Notes under the pieces: generated by a model | The model's input: the letters and a program-made list of their open reading frames with translations, nothing else | Told to the model about the DNA's origin: nothing | Database searches by the model: none | In this document: positions 1-9,458 of the stretch, piece after piece | Layout of the letters: the number at the start of each line of letters is the position of its first letter | Numbering within the stretch: position 1 is the stretch's first letter | Made by a program: the position numbers and the translations under genes | Source: Saccoglossus kowalevskii | Lineage: Eukaryota > Hemichordata > Enteropneusta > Harrimaniidae | DNA length: 31,749 bases | Assembly: GCF_000003605.2 (NCBI RefSeq) | Contig: NW_003113961.1 | Coordinates: 25,138 to 56,886, forward strand | Reading direction: 5' to 3'

Positions 1-558
1 ATGAAATTGTGTCACTTTTATGTGCGCTAATATCTGTGAAGAGCGAAAAAGTTCGTGAGTAGCATTCTACCTTAAAATGCTTGGACAATAATGCTAAGAT
101 ACGTACAGTCTTGTCTTTTTTGTGTACAACATTTTGCCGTAATGAATCAAGGGTGTGGGTGTGTTTGTCTGTGGGTGGGGAATGGCCTAGGACCCCTTCT
201 CTAAAATGGTAAAATAATTCAAAAATTTTATGTGGAACAACTTACCAACGTAACACAAAGTAAACCAATTGAATTTAAAATCGAGAATATAAAAATGTAT
301 GTAACAGAGCTCAAACACACTTTTTGAATATTATAAAATTCACACGTTTCACATCAAATATATCATTTATTGTTGTTTTCGAACCCCCTATTCAAAAGTG
401 CTGGCTACGGGCCTGTATTTTACCTGTATTATCCACTGGAAGTGGGGGTGTCATTGGGCGCCATCATACTCATTGTAGCCTGATTACATGTTCATTTTCC
501 ATAGTGTGTATTTATTATTGATTAGCAACAAACAGAATTATTATTACAAAATAAATCT
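1..558. other. Non-coding sequence, no gene seen
   Basis: Apart from a short unrecognised open stretch at 324-521, which has no homologous motif and no splice context, I see nothing but AT-rich sequence with a G-rich tract near 148-181. Confidence 0.5.
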
Positions 559-720
559 ATTTCAGTGTTGTCTTAAATGTTAAAATCGTACTTCGGAGGA
601 AGCTGAACCATATTTCAGTGTTGCCTTAAATGTTAAAATCGTACTTCGGAGTAGGCTAAACCATATTTCGGTGTTGCCTGCAATGTCACACAAAAACGAA
701 TATTTCAGTTTTGCCTGAAC
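559..720. repeat. 53-bp tandem repeat, about three copies
   Basis: The unit begins ATTTCAGTGTTGCCTTAAATG and includes AAAATCGTACTTCGGAG. Copies begin at 559, 612 and 665; the third is shortened, and a fragment (ATTTCAGTTTTGCCTGAAC) lies near 702. The first two copies are nearly identical, so the duplication is fairly young. Confidence 0.8.
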
Positions 721-1114
721 AATTTCATAGTACTATATAGACCTTTTTATCTATATTTTACACTCAACTCGCCAAAACGAAATGCATATTCAGGCCACCT
801 GAATTGTGTTAACACAAATAGAACTGTAGCATACAGAGGACTTGGTCTAATATTGCAGCATGCCTTTTATGGCAATATCTTTGTAGTTATGTCGATAAGC
901 ATAACGTGATACACCTTTACCTGAACTGTATTACTAGTGAACATATCCCGCAAAGACAAAAATCGTCTGTAATGGAAATGACTTGTTGGATCGCCTGGTG
1001 TGGTAATGCGCAGGTCCCACTTTCTTCCAAGCAAGTCATTCATGGCAGTAAAACTAGGATTGCATAGTCTAGGGATATCCTTGGCAGTGTGTACACATAC
1101 TTAAATTTTTCAAT

Positions 1115-2209
1115 TCAAGCTTTGAGAAACAAACCGCCAACAACACAATTGTTTTCAATCACAAACACCTTGCACACAGCGTAAAATGCACCAGACTCGT
1201 ACTTCAATGCTTCAACAGTTACAGGCAACACATTCAAATATTGAAACACATCATCTATACAGATGATCTTATCTGTACCTAATGCCAAATGAAAATGTGT
1301 CACAAAAAACAGACCCATCAGGCATCATTTGAATTCAGTGCACTGCACTGTGTATGTGACATGTGCAGATAATTCATAATATGATAATAATAATGATTTT
1401 TGTCATTTTCTAGCATACAGCCAGTCAAATATATATTTACTGCGGCTAATGATTGGCTTGTCATGGTAGTACAGCGGTACTAAAACTTTTGTTATGTCGC
1501 GTTTTTCTACAACATTGTCCAATCGGAGCAACACCGTCCAATCATGATTCACTTGAATGTTATCCTCACCTCTTCCTACAAAAATCCATATTCTACAGTA
1601 AAAATAGGGAGAATTGCTCAACCCTGTAGACAAAATTTAGTCGCACATGCATTCATTGATGGAGTATGCAAATACATATTTAAACTAAACAAAATGACAG
1701 TCATTACCTTATTAGTATTTCCCTCGATTTATTGTACTAGATGACACTAGTCGTCAGCATGCCGACCATGATCTTCTGAGCCTCAATTAGTGGTTATCAA
1801 GTCAACTGAACACCGGAAACAAGCAAACACAATTTCACACATGAACAAAACAAAAATAAAAACGTATTGATCTTTCCGGTGTTTGCTTCCTAATGCAAGA
1901 CAAAGACGCATTCCTATTCCACCGTTTGCTCCAACCATCGAATGCATTGATGCAATGCTCGTCATCAAAACTAACAACACTGCCGCGACACAAACATCAA
2001 TGCCCATCAACAGATTCAACCCGATCCCCGGTGGCAAAAGTGTTTACTGAATTCATACACTTTATATCTGCTTGAAAAAAGATGCTCATAATCTTTTCTC
2101 TGGGTCGTGTATAAATTGAACAAAAAAAACAACAGAAAACGAGAATGAAACAGATACTAATTCTTAGCCTCGAGAGCGGACCCTCATTGTATAATAATAT
2201 AATTATCAA
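1115..2209 (-). pseudogene. Broken beta-1,3-glycosyltransferase-like (GT31) sequence
   Basis: Three or four minus-strand open stretches lie in the order expected for a Golgi beta-1,3-galactosyl/N-acetylglucosaminyltransferase, but they are separated by stops and frame changes. The stretch from 2209 begins with a hydrophobic segment (ICFILVFCCFFCSIY), as in a type II membrane protein. The stretch from 2037 contains LLVLMTS, resembling the start of the catalytic domain. The stretch 1633-1403 contains EDNIQVNHDW, resembling the DDD-V-FVN metal-binding region, then KPIISRSKYIF, resembling the KPIR..SKWYVS motif. The stretch 1318-1115 contains IDDVFQYLNVLPV, resembling the EDVYVG..L..LG motif. No intron is needed, as in many members of this family. 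The assignment rests on motif resemblance by eye. It could also be chance similarity, or part of a repeat. Confidence 0.4.
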
Positions 2210-2299
2210 AGAATAGGCACAAGGTATGCAATCAGGCAGTATGGTGGTTGGTCAGTACATTTACATTACTGTCCTAGTGAATATCCTGTGGTATTTCCA

Positions 2300-3640
2300 T
2301 GATAATCTCGTATGAGAAAACACTTTTCACTTGATAAAAAAAGCTTCAAAATACTTGATAAAAAAATACTGAAAAACAATGAAAAAAGGACGATTACTTA
2401 CTCAGCTGATAAAAAAAACTTGAACAAAAAATAGAAATATATCAGTGCGAATAATACAGTTTCTAAAAAAGAACAATGAAATTAATTAATGTTTGACAGT
2501 AAATTGCAATGATGAGAATGATATTGACGAACTTTCATGACACGACAATCATGAGCGAAACAACAAGAATGATATACTTCCTGTCTCTAAAACAATGACA
2601 CTCATGATTAGCGATGAAAACGCTGTTTAAGACAACAAGGGTGATGAACTTCCTGTCTCTGTAAACGATTTCAATGCCGAAGTAACATTCGCATACTAGT
2701 AGACCTTCACTTAAGTTTGGTTAATCATCAGAGGAGAAGAAAAAAATTCATATGTTATGATATCAATTTATTGATACTGAAATTGCTCACCGTGGTTATT
2801 GTCTGATTACTGTCATTTCATTACATTCCTGCTAAAATGAATTGTCGAGTAATAAAAAAAATATTATTATACTAGCAGTAAAATGTTAAAAAAGTTATTA
2901 CTCAAATAACTTGAAAACATAACTATTGCAATAAATACTCTTAATCCCTGAAAGTCTAGGCTCTCAATAGATTGTTTATAAAGCAATAAATACACATTTT
3001 CTATATATAACTAAATAAATTCATCTACAGATATTTAGTACATTTTAGAAAGAATCTCAAATTACTACATTTACCAAAGACTGAACTGAGATAGAGCATA
3101 GCAACGAACAAAATGTGGTTTGAAAAATAAATGAAAAAAGTAAAATAACATGGATCTCTACCAATTAATTAGGCAAACTGAATGACATCGAAGTCACAAA
3201 GTTTCATAAAAAGTAGCGAAAGTGAGTTGCATTTGTTTCTCCTTTCGGCGGAAAGTGTATGGTAAACACTTAAACCGTGGGTGTTAGTGATAAAAAGCTT
3301 GCCAACTATACGCCCGTTTCGATGTATCGTTGAATATCAACTGAAACCGACCAGTCTCTTCCCCCAGAATACCGTAGTGTATGTCATGTGAGTACGAGTC
3401 ACCTGATTTTAATACCGGAGTTTCCCCACAGTCCTTTGCACGCCAGGAGTAAAATTATTGTTCCTAGGGACCAACTTAAGAGGGAGTAAATCATTAGAAC
3501 GAATGCTCGTGCATTGAAACGAAACGAAATATTTACTGTTGTACTTAACAAAGAAGCTTACCACTTAACACAAAGGAACGTTTATAGGCTTAAAGTTGGA
3601 TTTAGATCGTGTTGTAACCCAAACCCAACTTGGAAGAGTT
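2300..3640. other. AT-rich non-coding stretch with small local duplications
   Basis: The motif TTGATAAAAAA recurs at about 2330-2420. A segment of about 80 bp containing ACTTCCTGTCTCT is present twice, near 2570-2590 and 2645-2665. No coding region or RNA gene is recognisable here. Confidence 0.5.
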
Positions 3641-3641
3641 G

Positions 3642-3712
3642 TAAACAGCTGGTTTACTCAGGGAGTCACCCATGCAAGTACTAACCTCGCAGATTGAGCA
3701 AAACTTTTGACT
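3642..3712 (-). pseudogene. 5S rRNA-like relic, copy A
   Basis: Read on the minus strand, this contains GTTAGTACTTGCATGGGTGAC, a close match to the 5S rRNA internal control region (box C, GGTTAGTACTTGGATGGGAGAC in the common animal consensus). It is followed by sequence like the 5S 3' stem ending in GCTGTTTAC. The 5' half of the gene has decayed. It is the leftmost of four related units. Confidence 0.65.
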
Positions 3713-4305
3713 TTGTTCATTCATCTAAACTTTGCAATCGCTTTTCACAATTTTGTATGTATTTTTTGTCGATTTTTCAGCTGGCTGTAGTGATAATCTG
3801 CTTATATGAGGCATTCTCGATACATTTACTTAATGTTTTCGAAATTTAACTGCTGGGTTGTCACGACAATGATTTAGGTTAAATATACAAGCAACTCCGC
3901 CAACATTTCCTTCGCTTTTTCCAGCTTTGCACGCTGTTTTCTAACATTTTACAGTCAGCTCATGTGAACATAAATAGGCTGCTTTCAACTGACTTATGTT
4001 ACATTTGTCGACTTTACAACTGCGCGTTTCGATATGCCAACAACTTAGGTCATATATACAAATACATCTACCAACTTTGCAATAACTTTCAACAACTTTG
4101 CAAGGTGTGTTAACAGCTTAAAACCCACTACGTGCCGACGGCATCAACAACTTGTTCTTAAAGATTAGCAGGGATTTCAAAACTTTTCATTAATTAAAAT
4201 TAGTTACAAAAATTTCACAATTTTCCACTATAAGTGATTGACATCACAGTAAGAAAGAATGCAGGAACGTTGCCGTATATCTTTTCCATGTGTGTGATGA
4301 AAAAA

Positions 4306-4413
4306 AAAATCAACAGCTCGTTTAATTAGGGAGTCTTCGATGCAAGTACTAACCACGCCCGATTGTGTTTTGTCACAAACACTTGACAGACACCAAACCA
4401 CACAGCTGCATGA
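4306..4413 (-). pseudogene. 5S rRNA-like unit, copy B, nearly full length
   Basis: On the minus strand the unit runs from CATGCAGCTGTGTGG, weakly like the 5S 5' end, through GGGCGTGGTTAGTACTTGCAT, which is the box C region. It ends at a degenerate 3' stem, ACGAGCTGTTGATT, immediately followed by a run of T that would serve as a Pol III terminator. About 108 bp, against the usual 119-120 for 5S rRNA. Box C is much better kept than the rest, as expected of a pseudogene or a 5S-headed SINE. Confidence 0.7.
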
Positions 4414-4645
4414 ATTAGTCGAAGTTAAGTCGAATTGGCGGCTATTTCATGTTTTTGGATGTTTTAAAATCAATATCGCTGACACAAGTACCTTCCAAAA
4501 TTTACCTATGACCTATACATACTTTGAGTAACACTACGGCAATTTAACACAAACTAACAAAATATTTATTCGGATTTTCAAACTTTTAACTATGGGACTT
4601 GTTAATATGATATTACAGCTAACAATTCCGAATGATACTAACAAC

Positions 4646-4690
4646 TTTGTCACAAACACTTGACAGACACCAAACCACACAGCTGCATGG
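4646..4690 (-). pseudogene. 5S rRNA-like fragment, copy C (5' half only)
   Basis: This segment (TTTGTCACAAACACTTGACAG onward on the plus strand) is almost identical to the 5'-half part of copy B, at 4370-4413. The box C half is missing. Its flank also matches the flank of copy B. Confidence 0.55.
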
Positions 4691-5213
4691 ATTATTCGAA
4701 GTTAAGGCGAATTGGCGGCTATTTCATGTTTTTGGATGTTTTAAAATCGATATCGCTGACACAAGTACCTTCCAAAATTTACCTATGACCCCTACATACT
4801 TTGATTAACACTATGGCAATTTAATAGCAATTAACGAAATATCTATTCACATTTTCGAACTTTTAACTATAGGACTTGTAAATATGATATCACAGGTAAC
4901 AATTCCGAATGATAATAAGAACTTTGCAATCGCTGTTGACAACTTTGTAACTAGTTTGTTACAGATTTTTCGGTTGGCTGTTGTGATAATCTGCAAATAT
5001 GTGAGGCATTCTCGATACATTTACTTAATATTTACGAAATTTCAATGCGGGGTTGTCATTAGAAGGCTGAAAATTAGAAGGAATTTGAAAACTTGTCATT
5101 AATTAAAATAGTTACAAAAATTCCACAATTTGCCACTATAAATGATTGACATCACAGTAAGAAAGAATGCAGGAACATTGCATTATATCTTTTCCATGTG
5201 TGTGATGAAAAAA

Positions 5214-5321
5214 AAATTTACAGCTCGTTTACTCAGAGAGTCTCCCATGCAAGTACAAACCACGCCCGATTGTGCTTTACCCCAAACTTTTGACGGCCAC
5301 CTAACCATTCAGGTGCATGGA
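5214..5321 (-). pseudogene. 5S rRNA-like unit, copy D, best preserved
   Basis: On the minus strand this copy reads GGGCGTGGTTTGTACTTGCAT through GGGAGACTCTCTGAGTAAACG and AGCTGTAAATTTTTTTTTC. It aligns along its length with 5S rRNA: box C, the loop E to helix IV region and the 3' stem are recognisable, and a T-run follows directly. The 5' part is divergent but keeps CCATGCACCTGAATGG, near the expected CCATACCACCCTGAACG. It is too divergent for a functional ribosomal gene. Confidence 0.72.
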
Positions 5322-5464
5322 TTATTTGAAATTTAACTGAATTGGCGGCTATTTCATGTTTTTGGATGTTTTAATGTCGATATCGCTGGCACAAGTACCT
5401 TATAGAATTGACCTATGACCTCTACATACTTTAATACTTTAATGTTGGCGTCGTAAACAATAGA

Positions 5465-5565
5465 GGTGGTCTACGAAGGCGTGATTTAAATGTTAATGTC
5501 GTTTACATTAGGTGTGTTTTACGAAGGCGTGGTTTAACGTTTTCGTCGTTTACATTAGTTATTGG
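5465..5565. repeat. 48-bp tandem duplication
   Basis: TACGAAGGCGTGATTTAA followed by GTCGTTTACATTAG occurs at about 5472 and again about 48 bp later with a few changes. Confidence 0.7.
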
Positions 5566-5741
5566 CTGGTTCCCGCCTCAAGTGTCATGGCGTATTAAGC
5601 CACAAGAGGTCGGTAACTAGTAACGGTTCCGTCACTTTCTCGTTGTTTGTTCTATTTCCTCTGGTTACCAGACGTCAGCGCTTACGCTCGTGGCCCCAGG
5701 GGTTTCCTTTTACTCTCGAAAGTTAGGCGAGTTTCTTTTGT

Positions 5742-6484
5742 TATAAATTTGCACAGAAACAGCGAGAAATGCCAGAAACATATGTAAGTCTAAAGAAGGC
5801 AGAATGTATGGGCATGGCGTAATGAAGATTTGTTTACAGAAAACGAATGTTTGAATGACGTCATTTAGTCACGTGATATTGGGCCCATTGGACTAATGTG
5901 GCGATTACTATATGGTGTTTACACGTGGGGGGAAGGCTAGCCTAAACTAGGTCGGTCAATAATCCGTATTGCTGGTTTAGTTTAGACCGGCATGACGTCA
6001 TCATTTTTTGCGCCCTCTTCAGTAGAAAAGCGGAGAATACTATCCTCGGGGCGGAGCAACATCACAAGACGTTAATTATCGATGACTCTTTATCAATTCA
6101 ATCAAGCGTCGATGAATCGTTAAACATTGACCAACGTGATGATGACGTCATCGGTGTAGCCGTAGCTGTAAATATTCATCAAAATGTATCAACATGTTGT
6201 ACATTAAACAATAACTCTTTATAAAAGTAATTGAGCTGATTTGGACTGGAATAAAATATTGTTTATTTGCAACACATCGCAAGTGATCATGAAATATTTT
6301 TTTGCTCCAATATTCTGCGTTGATGCTGTGGGCCGGTGACAGTTATACAATTTAAAATCAGTTTGCATTGTTTACTATAGCTGTTTACAGTGTTCTAATC
6401 ATTACGATTTTCTTATTTTTTTGCTTCCATTCTAGATAATTATGCTAGGTGTTTGATGTAAAATTGAAGCGTTGACTGAATAAA
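5742..6484 (+). promoter_or_regulatory. Promoter-like region with possible small two-exon transcript
   Basis: A TATAAA box (5742-5747) is followed 20-odd bases later by an ATG (5769) in the context GAAATGC. Five codons later there is a consensus donor (TAT then GTAAGT, GT at 5784). A strong pyrimidine-rich acceptor ends in TCTAG at 6435, and an AATAAA signal follows at 6479-6484. The putative intron carries three perfect TGACGTCA palindromes (5856, 5993, 6143) and two CACGTG E-boxes (5870, 5922). Joined directly, the reading frame would be only 11 codons, so if a transcript exists it may be non-coding or have further exons. The individual sites are visible; the transcript is inference. Confidence 0.3.
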
Positions 6485-7357
6485 CGAACCTTGGCTGGCG
6501 AAGATGTATCAGGAAGTGTACACATTTGTTGGAAGTGAAAAAAATATTCAAAAATTGTAAAATGCTGTGGAATTTCTTTTGTAAATAAAAAAAAAATTTA
6601 TTAATGGTTTATTCAAGTGGGCAAAATTTAATGTACAGAAAGATTGCCCGTGGATTATCGCTACACTGAAAAGTAAGCAACCGACAGTCTGTATAAAAGG
6701 GGGCTGTGATTGGCTGTTACTTACGCGAGTGGGACTTACATAGGCATCGGGTCAGATCCTTGTTTGCTTTCGCAATTACCAACACTTCAAAAAATAAATA
6801 CTAGATCAAAATAAAATAAAATAAATATACAAAAAAATGCCAAAACTAGGATCTTATTTTAATCAGATTGGGCTCCACCATATCTCAGGTAGATAATCTA
6901 TTAATTCATGGAGCTCCATTATTACAGTGAGTAGCCTTCAACAAGACTGACCTCCAACAATATGATTGAAAGTTCTGGAGCCAAACTTGCATGTAGAGCG
7001 AGTTAAAGATGTGTAATGCATTATTCCATTTTTTGCTTTTAACAGTGCTACCTATAAATTCTACTTCACGTAAGTGACATCTTGGCAATGTAAGGTCGGC
7101 TTCAGTGAAATCGGATCATGTATATGCGAGTGTGTGCCAGTGTGCCAAAACTGGTAAAATTTGGTACATACCGTAGACACCATATAATAAACTCCAGACC
7201 TGGTTAGATTGTGGTACAAATCAATGCATATTACTTATGTAATTAACATAACAATTAACCAAATTTTAAAAGTGCATTAAAATTTGGTTCATGCTTGCTG
7301 CTTTTCTAGATGAATGTCTAATAGTTTTGAATTATTCTGTGCACATTAATTAACCAA
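6485..7357. other. Non-coding AT-rich stretch
   Basis: Contains A-rich tracts (near 6587 and 6790-6840, the latter with several AATAAA-like runs). No coding region or RNA gene is seen. Confidence 0.5.
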
Positions 7358-7867
7358 TTTGCCAATTACCAGATTGTTTATTTCATACATTAGTTAGCTC
7401 AACTGGACCAGGTATCTGTAGATTGAGTTACTGGAAACACAGCATTTACTGGTATTTTATTTGCCAATTACCAGATTGTTTATTTCATACATTAGTTAAC
7501 TCAACTGGACCGGGTATCTGTAGATAGAGTTACTGGAAACACAGCATTTACTGGTATTTTATTTGCCAATTACCAGATTGTTTATTTCATACATTAGTTA
7601 GCTCAACTGGACCGGGTATCTGTAGATAGAGTTACTGGAAACACAGCATTTACTGGTATTTTATTTGCCAATTACCAGATTGTTTATTCCATACATTAGT
7701 TAGCTCAACTGGACCGGGTATCTGTAGATTGAGTTACTGGAAACACAGCATTTACTGATATTTTATTTGCCAATTACCAGATTGTTTATTTCATACATTA
7801 GTTAGCTCAACTGGACCGGGTATCTGTAGATTGAGTTACTGGAAACACAGCATTTACTGGTATTTTA
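7358..7867. repeat. 102-bp satellite, five copies
   Basis: Copies start with TTTGCCAATTACCAGATTG at 7358, 7460, 7562, 7664 and 7766, so the period is exactly 102 bp. Copies differ at only a few positions (for example GATTGAG versus GATAGAG), so the array is homogenised or young. It lies downstream of the MBOAT7 3' end. Confidence 0.95.
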
Positions 7868-9100
7868 TTTGACCTAATAAGTTAGCTAAAGTTATTTCAT
7901 GCATACTGTTTGAGTAGTTGCAAGACTGATATTTGTTTTAGCATTTTAATTAGATAATTTGCATACTGGAACTTCCAATATAAGTGTACTGGTATCTTTG
8001 AAAGAGAGAGCGCAAGCATGTAAGACTTGCATACAGTTTCTTATTTAATTTTTGGTGTTATTTTTTCAATAAATTAAATATGTGAGTCTATAAATGGCGA
8101 AAGCTGGGTTACCAAAAAATTATTTCGACATAACCCGACTTTCTTTATTTACACACAAATATGAAAAAACACCAAAAAATAAACAAGAGACTGTATGCAA
8201 GTCTACAGGCATGTACATAGTCTATATCATGTATGCAATAATACATTTTACAAGTGAAGTATCACATGATTTAATGGTGAAAATAATTAAAAACTGGTAC
8301 ATTTGTCTTATCAAAAAATCAGATTTCCATTTAAAAAGAAATTGCAATATGATGATATCTTTTAGAACTGGTCATTTGTGACCAGGACTAATAATATTAT
8401 GTGAAGCACAACTGTATATAATTCACACAATGAAAGTTTACCTGTATATACATAACAGTACCAACTTTACAATGTACTAGTATAAATAATAATTAATAAA
8501 ATAATTACAAATAATTTTGACACATTTTGACACAGTGTACATTCATACAGATCACATTATCATATATTTTTGTACATCAATAATAGATATAATGATGATA
8601 TTTGGAAAATTTCAACTGATATTTCTACTGTGAATGGGCAGCTCTGCTGAAATTCAGGTTATAGTGTTACATACAAAAAGAATCAATCTTTTGATTGGCT
8701 TGTGAACAAATTACAAATTCATACAACAATTATTCATGTGATCAGAAATTGTAAAACTCTGTCATGCTGTTTCACAGCCACTATTTGTATTGAAAATTCA
8801 AACTAAAAACACCAGGGTTACTTTCATGATGAACAGAAGCAAATTAGATGTGAATTTAATAAATAAATACACTTCACTGTACCGGGATACTTCCAAGATT
8901 ACATTCTTCTAATTGTTCAGTGATGCTCGCAGCGTTGCCATGATAAAATATAATCAGAAAATTCTGAGGGTGGTTCATCTTTAGTTTTATCTTTAGAAAT
9001 TCTCTTGACAAAAGATGACATTATATGATACTAACAATCACAATGCCACTACTATGGATATAAAGGGAGTTTACAGTCACAGTAGATTCTATGTTTTGTT
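7868..9100 (-). other. Probable 3' UTR and downstream region of MBOAT7
   Basis: No intron signals or protein motifs are seen in this stretch after the MBOAT7 stop codon. A minus-strand AATAAA (plus-strand TTTATT at 8144-8149) is one possible poly(A) signal, which would give a 3' UTR of about 0.95 kb. The true end cannot be decided from sequence. Confidence 0.35.
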
Positions 9101-9458
9101 TTATTTCTCTTTCTTTGCCTCATCAGTTTGGCTATCCAATTTCTTCTTCCTTGGTTTGAACAAGGTGCCAAATAGAATGAATATTGCACTATAAGCATGA
9201 CCAATAAAATAAGTTGACTTCCAGTAATTAAGTGTATAGTCCATCTTAAGCAGCAGAAAACCCATGGATAAATATTCAAAACTGCGCATACGGAAAAACC
9301 AGTTGAGCCAATCAAAGATCTTTTCGTTACTCGGTCTACGGAATGCTTTGATCATGACATCTTCTGCCATCAGTATAATAGGTACAGTCATGAAGCTGAG
9401 GTAATAGCCAGGGTGAATACCATGCCAAAACGCGCTCACCAGCATTGTCAAAGATGTT
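9101..9458 (-). CDS. MBOAT7: MBOAT7 terminal coding exon 6 (residues 344-462)
   Basis: Acceptor TATTTTACAG at 9459-9460. Encodes SAFWHGIHPGYYLSF with catalytic His356, then further helices and a charged tail ending EAKKEK before TAA at 9103-9101. The terminal KKEK fits an ER-retrieval dilysine signal. The exon is separated from exon 5 by a 5.3-kb intron full of repeats. Confidence 0.95.

Larger units (their letters stand above)
3640..5440 (-). repeat. Tandem cluster of 5S-like units with shared spacers
   Basis: The sequences between the 5S-like parts are also repeated. The 3720-3870 spacer matches 4920-5060 (GCATTCTCGATACATTTACTT in both). The 4140-4300 spacer matches 5061-5213 (CACAGTAAGAAAGAATGCAGG in both). 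The 4413-4640 spacer matches 4690-4915, and its first part recurs at 5321-5430 (GGCGGCTATTTCATGTTTTTG). The layout is that of an old tandem array of gene plus spacer, later rearranged. Confidence 0.75.

Noticed and set aside
4340-5336. Three short open frames over the 5S-like cluster
   Set aside because: They are accidental readings of the repeated 5S-like and spacer sequence.
8094-8381. 95-codon plus-strand open frame
   Set aside because: AT-rich, no recognisable motif, and antisense to the probable MBOAT7 3' UTR.
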